Origin: CAYGJN01 sp964350135
GTDB lineage: Bacteria > Bdellovibrionota > Bacteriovoracia > Bacteriovoracales > Bacteriovoracaceae
Assembly: GCA_964350135.1 (NCBI GenBank)
Contig: CAYGJN010000142.1
Location: 1 to 5,309, forward strand
Reading direction: 5' to 3'
DNA: 5,309 bases
Part shown: positions 1 through 5,309 of the stretch, piece after piece
Layout of the letters: the number at the start of each line of letters is the position of its first letter
Position numbering within the stretch: position 1 is the stretch's first letter
Made by a program: the position numbers and the translations under genes
Notes under the pieces: generated by a model
Seen by the model: only the letters and a program-made list of their open reading frames with translations
Told to the model about the DNA's origin: nothing
The model's database searches: none

Positions 1-1047
1 TTCTTTAAAAACATTATTAATATTTACCAATCGGATATTAATGAGATAAACCTTTTGCTACCTAAACTTAAAGATTCTGCTGAAACCATTAATAAAAAAA
101 TTAAACAGCATAATTTAGAACTCGAAAAATTAAATATAGAAACAGACCCAGAGGTCTTAAAAGAAGCTCTTTATAAAAGGAAAGACCTTCTTAGTGAGAA
201 AGTAAAAAACTCAGATTATAAAGTGCATAATAAAGAAATTGAAATTACTCATCTTAAGTCTAGTCTTTCTTTATTAAGAAGCTCTCTTAAAGAAAATGAC
301 TATTTAACTGCTCCTCTGGCGAAAAAGCTATATGAATCGTCTTTAGATAATCTTAATCGACTTGAACTTGGTGCATTATTAAAAACATCTCTAGATGAAT
401 TAACCTCATCCCAAGAATCAAGGAAGCAACAAATTACGGAACTCTCTCAAGAAATAGGAGAACTTAAGCATCGCTCAAAACGATTAAAAGACTCTCTTGA
501 AAAACTAAAACTATTACATAAACAAAATGAACTATTACAAACAGAGATTAAAACAAAAGCAGAACTTTTATTATTAATTGGTAAAGATGAGTTTAGAAAT
601 TACGTACTCATTCAACTTGAAGATATATTAACTCATTATGCTAATAAAGAGCTTGAAAAACTCTATAGTGGACGATACCAACTTTGTCATTCAGGTAAAG
701 ACTTAAGAGATTTCTATGTTATCGATCGTTTCGCTTTAAATATTAAACGAAAAATTGCAACACTCAGCGGAGGTGAGCTTTTTTTAACAAGCCTAGCAAT
801 GGCATTAGCGATTGCAGAACTCTCTCGTGGAGAAGCACAAATTGAATCTTTTTTCATAGATGAAGGCTTTGGTACTCTAGATGAAGAATCACTTGAGCAG
901 GCCCTAGATGCACTTTATGAGCTTAGAAATACCGGAAAGCAAATTGGTCTTATCTCACACAGATCTGAGCTTAAAGAAAGAATATTCAGCAAAATACAAT
1001 TAACTAAAAATATTAAAGGCCTCGCAACAATTGAATTAGTTAACTAG
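1..1047 (+). CDS. sbcC: SbcC/Rad50-type exonuclease ATPase subunit, C-terminal part (5' end outside window)
   Basis: This is the C-terminal 348 residues of an SMC-like ATPase. SbcC pairs with the SbcD nuclease and cleaves DNA ends and hairpins in the cytoplasm during repair and replication. The frame is open from base 1, so the TTG at 55 is not a real start. Roughly residues 1-185 of the visible part are rich in Lys, Glu and Leu and look like the returning arm of the long coiled coil. The ABC half-site follows: signature LSGGE (255-259), Walker B ending in FFIDE (284-288) with the D-loop GFGTLD directly after, and the switch His in LISH (His320). Walker A and the CxxC zinc hook are not in the visible part and should lie upstream. 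The residue after LSGGE is Leu where many SbcC proteins have Ser. The family assignment is firm; SbcC versus another Rad50-like protein is slightly less so. No terminator is visible after the stop, which overlaps the end of asnS. Confidence 0.93.
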   Translation, partial: FFKNIINIYQSDINEINLLLPKLKDSAETINKKIKQHNLELEKLNIETDPEVLKEALYKRKDLLSEKVKNSDYKVHNKEIEITHLKSSLSLLRSSLKENDYLTAPLAKKLYESSLDNLNRLELGALLKTSLDELTSSQESRKQQITELSQEIGELKHRSKRLKDSLEKLKLLHKQNELLQTEIKTKAELLLLIGKDEFRNYVLIQLEDILTHYANKELEKLYSGRYQLCHSGKDLRDFYVIDRFALNIKRKIATLSGGELFLTSLAMALAIAELSRGEAQIESFFIDEGFGTLDEESLEQALDALYELRNTGKQIGLISHRSELKERIFSKIQLTKNIKGLATIELVN

Positions 1048-2429
1048 AACTCTGCATTCTTTGGTGATCTTGGAAATGGCATTACATCTCTAATATTGCT
1101 CATACCAGTCATATACATAACCATCCGTTCAAACCCTAGACCAAAACCTGCGTGAATAGAACTTCCATAACGTCTTAAATCTAAGTACCACCAATATTCT
1201 TGTTCAGATAAATTCATCTCTTTCATTCTTTGAGATAATTTTTCAAAAGACTCTTCTCTTTGTGAGCCACCTATTAACTCTCCTACTCCAGGCATTAAGA
1301 CGTCCATGGCGGCAACAGTTTTACCATCATCGTTTTGTTTCATATAAAAAGCTTTTATATCTTTAGGGTAATCAGTAATAATTGCTGGAGCTTTAAAATG
1401 CTTTTCTGTTAAATATCTCTCGTGTTCAGTTTGGAGATCAGCTCCCCATTCAACATCATACTCAAATTTTTCATTAGATGCTTTAAGAATTTCTACAGCT
1501 TCAGTATAAGTAAGCTTTACAAAATCTGAGTTAAGAACTGCTTTAAGATCATTAGTAAGATTTTTATTATAAAGTTTGTGTAAAAAATCCAGTTCAGAAC
1601 TACATTTTTCAAAGCAATAATTAATCATATATTTTATATAATCAACTGCTAAGTCAGCAACTCCATCTAAATCACAAAAAGCAACTTCTGGCTCAATCAT
1701 CCAAAACTCTGATAAATGCCTTGTAGTATTTGAGTTTTCTGATCTAAAAGTTGGCCCAAAAGTATAAACTGAACCAAGGCTCTGAGAGAAACACTCAGCA
1801 CTTAGCTGACCAGAAACGGTTAGATGAGTCGGCTTTCCAAAATAATCTTTAGAAAAATCAACCTCACCTTTATCTGTACGAGGTAGTTCATTTTCTAAAT
1901 TAAAAGTTGTTATATTAAACATCTCTCCAGCACCTTCACAGTCAGAACCTGTAACAATAGGTGAATGAAGATAATAAAAATCTCTTTCATCAAAAAACTT
2001 ATGTGTTGCTTGTGCTAATGCTGATCGAACTCTAAATACTGCTGCAAAAGTATTTGTTCTTGGCCTTAGGTGGGCCTTTTCTCTTAAAAACTCTAAACTA
2101 TGCCCTTTTTTTTGTAAGGGATAATCATCATCAACTCCACCTTCAAGTTTTACCTCTAAAGCCTGCATCTCAATGGATTGCCCTTTGCCTGGTGACTGGA
2201 CTAACTTACCTTTAATACTCAGGGCCGCTCCAACACTTGAACTAAGGACCTCGTTATAGCTTTCAATACTACTGTCTGCTACAATTTGAAGATTTTCTTG
2301 GCAAGAACCATCATTTAAAACAATAAAGCTAAATTTTTTACTATTTCTAATCGTTCTTACCCAGCCTTGAATTAAAACTTCTGTGTCCACTAGGTTGTTA
2401 ACAAGAATACTTTTTATTGATCTTTTCAT
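1044..2429 (-). CDS. asnS: Asparaginyl-tRNA synthetase
   Basis: This 461-residue class IIb aminoacyl-tRNA synthetase attaches asparagine to tRNA-Asn using ATP in the cytoplasm. The length is close to the usual bacterial AsnRS (about 465). An N-terminal OB-fold anticodon-binding domain (about 16-95, with the QGWVRTIR strand near 21-28) precedes the class II catalytic core. Motif 1 lies near 133-158 (Pro157). Motif 2 is at 223-248 (TFGPTFRSE followed by HLSEFWMIEPE). Motif 3 is at 428-455 (GFGLGFERMV with Arg435). The C-terminal NIRDVMPFPRSP and NAEF ending is typical of AsnRS rather than AspRS, and there is no GAD insertion domain as in bacterial AspRS. The ATG start has a Shine-Dalgarno AGGA six bases upstream that overlaps the stop of the kinase gene, so translation is probably coupled. 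The TAG stop shares a CTAG with the sbcC stop. The gene is complete and intact. Confidence 0.97.
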   Translation of the reverse strand: MKRSIKSILVNNLVDTEVLIQGWVRTIRNSKKFSFIVLNDGSCQENLQIVADSSIESYNEVLSSSVGAALSIKGKLVQSPGKGQSIEMQALEVKLEGGVDDDYPLQKKGHSLEFLREKAHLRPRTNTFAAVFRVRSALAQATHKFFDERDFYYLHSPIVTGSDCEGAGEMFNITTFNLENELPRTDKGEVDFSKDYFGKPTHLTVSGQLSAECFSQSLGSVYTFGPTFRSENSNTTRHLSEFWMIEPEVAFCDLDGVADLAVDYIKYMINYCFEKCSSELDFLHKLYNKNLTNDLKAVLNSDFVKLTYTEAVEILKASNEKFEYDVEWGADLQTEHERYLTEKHFKAPAIITDYPKDIKAFYMKQNDDGKTVAAMDVLMPGVGELIGGSQREESFEKLSQRMKEMNLSEQEYWWYLDLRRYGSSIHAGFGLGFERMVMYMTGMSNIRDVMPFPRSPKNAEF

Positions 2430-2435
2430 AATTAT

Positions 2436-2440
2436 TCCTA
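2436..2440 (-). promoter_or_regulatory. Shine-Dalgarno of asnS overlapping the upstream stop codon
   Basis: On the minus strand the sequence reads TAGGAATAATTATG. The TAG (2440-2438) ends the adenosine kinase gene, and its last two bases form part of AGGA (2439-2436), which sits six bases before the asnS ATG. A ribosome ending on the kinase would release on top of the asnS start signal, which is typical of translationally coupled genes. Confidence 0.75.
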
Positions 2441-3424
2441 AAAACTAAAACTCTCTAGAACTTTATTGGCCTCTTCTGTACTAAGTCTTGGCCCAAATTT
2501 TTCAACGATATGTGAAGCTGCAAAACAGCCAAACTCAGCAGCTTTTAGAGGGCTGTGCCCTTTTGTATGTGCATACAAAAAAGCTCCTGCAAACATATCT
2601 CCTGCACCATTAGTATCAATTGCTTTTACAGAACGAGACTTTGCCTTAAGTAGTTTCTCTCCATCCCAAACAAGAGCACCTTCACTACCTGTCGTCACAG
2701 CTATCATTTTTGCAATTTTTTTCATTTTCTCAATAGCTTCTTCTAAATTATCACATTGAGCATATTTCAAAGCTTCATCTTTATTGCAAAAAAGAAGATC
2801 AATTCCACTACCGATAATCTCATCCATTCCTGATCTAAAAAATTCAACCATATTCGGATCTGAAAAAGTTAGAGATGTTTTTATATTATTTTTATCCGCG
2901 ATTCGCTTGGCCTTAGCAGCTGCATGACGTGCAGTTGGAGAGGCCACAAGATATCCTTCAATATAAAGATATTTTGATTTTTTAAGATCATCCATGAAAA
3001 TTTCTTTTTCTGAATATTCACTAGTAATACCTAAGAAAGTATTCATCGTTCTATCTGCATCAGGTGTAACCATAACAAGACATTTACCTGTTATGCCCTC
3101 ATCTAATGCTCTATCAAATGTTTGTACATTATTATCTTTTAAGTCATTTAAATAAAACTGACCTGCTTCATCACTGGCAACTTTACATGAATAAAACCCA
3201 TGACCACCAAATTGAGAGAGTGCAATAACTGTATTGGCAGCGCTTCCACCGCATGCTCGAATCCCATCTCCTGAGAATGAATCAAGAATTTCCTCAGTGC
3301 GCTCATGTTCCACTAAAGTCATAAGCCCTTTATCAATATTCATCTTCTCAAGAAAAGATGGTTCAACTTTAAATTCCATATCTACTAAAGCATTACCCAT
3401 GCCATACACATCGTAGTTTTCCAT
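2438..3424 (-). CDS. Adenosine kinase-like PfkB-family nucleoside kinase
   Basis: This 328-residue ribokinase/PfkB-fold kinase most likely phosphorylates adenosine to AMP in nucleoside salvage. The substrate is inferred from family resemblance; a guanosine/inosine or sugar kinase role cannot be excluded. Visible motifs are the N-terminal strand YGMGNALVDMEF (7-18) with the substrate-contacting Asp15, PfkB signature 1 GGSAANT (59-65), the NxxE magnesium motif NKDE (214-217), the ATP-site strand TTGSEGA (244-250), and signature 2 DTNGAGD (270-276), whose Asp276 is the expected catalytic base. The block CLVMVTPDADRTMNTFLG (115-132) is characteristic of the proteobacterial adenosine kinase group. 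Start ATG 3424 has GAGGA four bases upstream. The gene lies 8 bp before asnS and 72 bp after rsmJ on the same strand. Length and motifs are complete, with no sign of decay. Confidence 0.9.
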   Translation of the reverse strand: MENYDVYGMGNALVDMEFKVEPSFLEKMNIDKGLMTLVEHERTEEILDSFSGDGIRACGGSAANTVIALSQFGGHGFYSCKVASDEAGQFYLNDLKDNNVQTFDRALDEGITGKCLVMVTPDADRTMNTFLGITSEYSEKEIFMDDLKKSKYLYIEGYLVASPTARHAAAKAKRIADKNNIKTSLTFSDPNMVEFFRSGMDEIIGSGIDLLFCNKDEALKYAQCDNLEEAIEKMKKIAKMIAVTTGSEGALVWDGEKLLKAKSRSVKAIDTNGAGDMFAGAFLYAHTKGHSPLKAAEFGCFAASHIVEKFGPRLSTEEANKVLESFSF

Positions 3425-3428
3425 ATAA

Positions 3429-3433
3429 TCCTC
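3429..3433 (-). promoter_or_regulatory. Shine-Dalgarno of the adenosine kinase gene
   Basis: The minus strand reads AAGAGGATTATATG: GAGGA (3433-3429) with a four-base gap to ATG 3424. A run of eight A residues lies just upstream on that strand, giving an unstructured leader. This supports ATG 3424 as the start. Confidence 0.7.
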
Positions 3434-3447
3434 TTTTTTTTGGTAAT

Positions 3448-3476
3448 ATTAATTTAACTTAAAGGGCGTTTGTCGT
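3448..3476 (-). promoter_or_regulatory. Weak candidate promoter for adenosine kinase-asnS
   Basis: In the 72-bp gap after rsmJ the minus strand has ACGACA (3476-3471, four of six matches to TTGACA), a 17-bp spacer, then ATTAAT (3453-3448, four of six matches to TATAAT). The predicted start near 3441 would leave a leader of about 17 bases carrying GAGGA. In AT-rich DNA such matches arise often by chance. The kinase and asnS could equally be read through from rsmJ, since no terminator hairpin is visible in the gap. Confidence 0.25.
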
Positions 3477-3496
3477 CATTAGAAATACTGCGAAGC

Positions 3497-4180
3497 TTAA
3501 GAACTATACATATCAAATCGTATATTCTTCCCTTTGAACTCATGTGTTCTTAAATCTTTGTTTAAAATTTCGGCCCTTAATGGCCTTTTCAACACTACCC
3601 TTTTTCCTTGTTTTAAAGCATGATCAAGTAACTCTTGATCAGAAGTATCTCCTTTAAGACAAATAGATTTTAAAAACTCCATATTGGATTTTGTTAAGGT
3701 TTTTTGCTTTTTGAGATCAGGATACATAGGGTCAATATAGATAATATCAAAACTCTCTTTACACTCTAGAGCATTACCATAATTAATAGACGCTCCCTCT
3801 ATACCGTATCTACGAAGAGCGTCTTGCAAGAGAAGGTATACATAAGGATTACTTTCAAGCCCAGATAGTAAGTGCTTAAAATAATGAATATAAATGAAAT
3901 CTTGCCCAAGGCCCACAGTCCAATCAGCTATCCTAAGTTTCTCTCGTCCCAACCCCAAGGCCTTGGCCAATAAATCTTTGGGGCCAACCTTTTGGGTGTA
4001 GAATTTTTGATAATAAGAGTTAAAATCTATCGAGATTTCTCGCCCATTAAAAATATAACTAAGCATTTTACCGTCATAATAAAGGCCTTCTTCTGGTTTT
4101 GCTTTAAGTTGAGTAAGCTCAAATGCAGAATTTTCTAACTCATAAGGCCGTTCTTTATATCTTAATGAGATTTTTTCCAT
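3497..4180 (-). CDS. rsmJ: RsmJ-like 16S rRNA (guanine-N2) methyltransferase
   Basis: This is a class I SAM-dependent methyltransferase of the RsmJ family. The E. coli member methylates G1516 of 16S rRNA in the small subunit. Numbering from ATG 4180 (227 residues): the SAM-binding motif is DWTVGLGQD (86-94; family form DATAGLGRD), the second-strand acidic region is ESNPYVYLLLQDAL (109-122, like ERNPVVAALL), the motif IV region is IYIDPMYPDLKKQKTL (147-162, like VYLDPMFPHKQKSAL), VVLKRP is at 195-200 (like VVVKRP), and the C-terminus FDMYSS matches FDIYAG. The frame stays open to a TTG at 4297, but that would overlap the divergent gcvPA start, has no ribosome site, and adds residues that do not look like RsmJ. 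No Shine-Dalgarno precedes ATG 4180 either, and the candidate promoter lies directly before it. At 227 residues it is slightly shorter than the E. coli protein (250), the difference being at the N-terminus. Confidence 0.87.
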   Translation of the reverse strand: MEKISLRYKERPYELENSAFELTQLKAKPEEGLYYDGKMLSYIFNGREISIDFNSYYQKFYTQKVGPKDLLAKALGLGREKLRIADWTVGLGQDFIYIHYFKHLLSGLESNPYVYLLLQDALRRYGIEGASINYGNALECKESFDIIYIDPMYPDLKKQKTLTKSNMEFLKSICLKGDTSDQELLDHALKQGKRVVLKRPLRAEILNKDLRTHEFKGKNIRFDMYSS

Positions 4181-4188
4181 AGAAACTA

Positions 4189-4215
4189 AGTATACAAAAC
4201 TTGACTGGGCGTCAA
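4189..4215 (-). promoter_or_regulatory. Candidate rsmJ promoter giving a near-leaderless transcript
   Basis: The minus strand has TTGACG (4215-4210), a 15-bp spacer, and TATACT (4194-4189). Both boxes match consensus in five of six positions, but the spacer is short for sigma-70. Counting from the -10 box, transcription would begin near 4182, only about two bases before the rsmJ ATG at 4180. This agrees with the absence of a Shine-Dalgarno there. It is an inference from spacing only. Confidence 0.4.
4201..4215. repeat. Short dyad TTGAC-N5-GTCAA in the divergent control region
   Basis: A perfect 5-bp inverted repeat with a 5-bp centre (TTGAC TGGGC GTCAA) lies in the 95 bp between the divergent rsmJ and gcvPA starts. 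Its outer arm on the minus strand is the proposed -35 of rsmJ, and the plus-strand arm also resembles a -35 box. It could be a small operator, or simply two -35-like sequences facing each other. No regulator gene is in the window. Confidence 0.3.
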
Positions 4216-4220
4216 ACTCT

Positions 4221-4249
4221 TCTAAAACAAAACACTTACATGCTATATT
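4221..4249 (+). promoter_or_regulatory. Extended -10 promoter for gcvPA
   Basis: TGC followed by TATATT (4241-4249) is an extended -10 element, with five of six matches to TATAAT plus the TG dinucleotide one base upstream. A weak -35 (TCTAAA, 4221-4226) lies 17 bp upstream, and extended -10 promoters often need no good -35. The predicted start near 4256 gives a leader of about 20 bases containing the ribosome site. That is far too short for a glycine riboswitch. Confidence 0.5.
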
Positions 4250-4265
4250 AGTCTGCAATTTAAAT

Positions 4266-4270
4266 GGAGA
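4266..4270 (+). promoter_or_regulatory. Shine-Dalgarno deciding the gcvPA start
   Basis: GGAGA lies five bases before ATG 4276. An in-frame ATG at 4264 overlaps this site and has no ribosome site of its own, and an in-frame TAA lies at 4261-4263, so 4276 is the preferred start. Confidence 0.75.
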
Positions 4271-4275
4271 ATGTA

Positions 4276-5309
4276 ATGGGAATCCCTTATCAAACAACAG
4301 GTCTACCTCGAGAGCTTAAACGACATTATATCAGTGCTACTGATAATGAGATTCAACTCATGTTGGATTCTGTAGGTGAAAAATCACTAGATGATCTCTA
4401 TTCTAATATTGACAAGAAATATCAATTTCAAAACTTTTCAGTCTGTGAAGAAATGGAATATGAAGACTTAGTTCATCATATGACTGATATTTCTAAAAAG
4501 AATAATACAGTTCCTTGTTTTATCGGCGATGGACTTAAATGGTATAAAACTCCAAAAGTAATTTCTGATATCTGTGCAATTAGAGGACTGACTACAGCCT
4601 ATACTCCATATCAACCTGAAAGAAGCCAAGGAACACTAACTACTCTTTGGATATATGCCAGCACATTAAGTGAACTTACTGGTTTTGAGGCCATTAATGC
4701 CTCTCTTTATGAGAGATCAACTTGTTTGTTTGAGGCCATTCAAACCGCAAGAAAGGCCCATAAGAAAGGAGATACAGCACTTATTGTTGATGATCTATAT
4801 CCTCAAGATAAAATTGTTCTTGAAACATTGGTTGCAGAACTTGATCTTAAACTTAAATTTCTTCCTATTGATCAAAAAACAGGAGTCATAGATCCTAAAT
4901 CAGTTACAAATTCTATTAATGAAGATGTTTTTTGCTTAGTTTTTTCTCAAGTTAATAATTTAGGACTTATTAGTCCATTTAATCAGCTCACAGATATTTG
5001 CTATGATAATGCAATAAAAAGTATCGCTCTTTTTGATCCTAAGCATTTAGGTCCTTCTGGGCTTAAAAGACCTGCAGACTTTGGTCGCAATGGGGATGGA
5101 GTTGATATTATAGTCGCTGAAGGACAACATCTTTGCCTAGGGCCAAATTGTGGCGGACCAGGTCTTGGGATATTTGGTGTTAGGTTCAATGATCAAAATA
5201 AAACAATGATTAGAAATACTCCCGGTCGTTATATCGGTGCTGCTAGAGACTCTAGAGGTAGAGAGTGCAAGGTTATTGTGCTCTCAACAAGGGAGCAACA
5301 TATAAGAAG
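4276..5309 (+). CDS. gcvPA: Glycine dehydrogenase (decarboxylating) subunit 1, N-terminal part (3' end outside window)
   Basis: These 344 codons are open to the window edge. The product resembles the alpha half of the split P-protein of the glycine cleavage system, which with subunit 2 (GcvPB, carrying the PLP lysine) decarboxylates glycine and passes the aminomethyl group to the H-protein. Family landmarks are AYTPYQPERSQGTL (108-121), NASLY (141-145), EGQ followed by GGPGLG (282-298), PGRYIGAARDSRGR (316-329) and the terminal REQHIR (339-344), which in relatives continues into REKATSN. About 100 residues should be missing downstream. The usual GAGAYDHY segment reads GDGLKWYK (84-91) and the usual DGAT after NASLY reads ERST (146-149). 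The region around 285-294 also differs (HLCLGPNCGG). An N-terminal extension of about 17 residues precedes the HYISATD segment that normally begins the protein. The family is clear; full catalytic equivalence is not. Confidence 0.85.
   Translation, partial: MGIPYQTTGLPRELKRHYISATDNEIQLMLDSVGEKSLDDLYSNIDKKYQFQNFSVCEEMEYEDLVHHMTDISKKNNTVPCFIGDGLKWYKTPKVISDICAIRGLTTAYTPYQPERSQGTLTTLWIYASTLSELTGFEAINASLYERSTCLFEAIQTARKAHKKGDTALIVDDLYPQDKIVLETLVAELDLKLKFLPIDQKTGVIDPKSVTNSINEDVFCLVFSQVNNLGLISPFNQLTDICYDNAIKSIALFDPKHLGPSGLKRPADFGRNGDGVDIIVAEGQHLCLGPNCGGPGLGIFGVRFNDQNKTMIRNTPGRYIGAARDSRGRECKVIVLSTREQHIR

Noticed and set aside
2466..2759. Plus-strand open frame of 97 codons opposite the adenosine kinase gene
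   Set aside because: It lies wholly antisense to a strongly supported PfkB gene, has no recognisable domain, and is a shadow frame.
3234..3416. Plus-strand open frame of 60 codons opposite the start of the kinase gene
   Set aside because: It is antisense to the conserved N-terminal kinase motifs and has no family resemblance.
3434..3441. Run of eight T on the plus strand as a possible terminator tail
   Set aside because: No GC-rich hairpin precedes it on the plus strand and no plus-strand gene ends nearby.
3459..3479. Six-codon minus-strand mini-ORF (MTTNAL) between rsmJ and the kinase, possibly a leader peptide
   Set aside because: It has no Shine-Dalgarno, no run of regulatory codons and no attenuator hairpin, so it is likely chance.
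4256..4275. Possible glycine riboswitch before gcvPA
   Set aside because: The predicted leader is about 20 bases and the whole intergenic region only 95, too short for the aptamer. No conserved aptamer core is seen.
4181..4297. 39-residue N-terminal extension of RsmJ from a TTG at 4297
   Set aside because: It has no ribosome site, overlaps the gcvPA start by 22 bp, crosses the likely promoters, and does not resemble the RsmJ N-terminus.
4684..4740. Direct repeat TTTGAGGCCATT at 4684-4695 and 4729-4740
   Set aside because: Both copies encode Phe-Glu-Ala-Ile in frame within gcvPA at conserved family positions, so this is coding coincidence rather than a repeat element.
4670..4891. Plus-strand open frame of 73 codons in another frame inside gcvPA
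   Set aside because: The gcvPA frame is continuous through this stretch with conserved motifs, so this is a shadow.
5001..5189. Minus-strand open frame of 62 codons opposite gcvPA
   Set aside because: It is antisense to the conserved EGQ...GGPGLG region, and its proline-rich, low-complexity translation is typical of a shadow frame.

Overview
This 5.3 kb window is AT-rich (about one third G+C by eye) and holds five housekeeping-type protein genes with little intergenic space. I see no mobile element, CRISPR array, rRNA or tRNA. It reads as an ordinary chromosomal segment of a low-GC Gram-negative bacterium. The RsmJ family, the proteobacterial type of adenosine kinase and a split glycine decarboxylase subunit would fit a low-GC relative of the Bdellovibrio/Bacteriovorax group, but that placement is a weak inference from protein style only.

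Layout: (1) 1-1047, plus strand, the C-terminal 348 residues of an SbcC/Rad50-type DNA repair ATPase, whose 5' part lies outside the window. (2) 1044-2429, minus strand, asparaginyl-tRNA synthetase (asnS), meeting sbcC tail to tail with both stop codons inside a single CTAG. (3) 2438-3424, minus strand, a PfkB-family adenosine kinase. Its stop codon overlaps the Shine-Dalgarno of asnS, so the two form a tight pair. (4) 3497-4180, minus strand, an RsmJ-like 16S rRNA (guanine-N2) methyltransferase. The frame stays open as far as 4297, but ATG 4180 is the better start. (5) 4276-5309, plus strand, the N-terminal 344 residues of glycine dehydrogenase subunit 1 (gcvPA), which runs off the right edge.

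The minus-strand genes run rsmJ, adenosine kinase, asnS and may be one transcription unit, possibly with a second weak promoter before the kinase. rsmJ and gcvPA diverge from a 95-bp control region (4181-4275). This region holds an extended -10 promoter and a good ribosome site for gcvPA. It also holds a possible promoter for rsmJ that would give an almost leaderless mRNA, and a small dyad (TTGAC-N5-GTCAA) between the two.

The genes share a loose translation/core-metabolism theme (tRNA charging, rRNA methylation, nucleoside salvage, glycine/one-carbon metabolism), with sbcC as an unrelated convergent neighbour. I found no convincing new system. The items most worth a second look are the gcvPA product, which departs from family consensus at several normally invariant sites, and the compact rsmJ/gcvPA control region.
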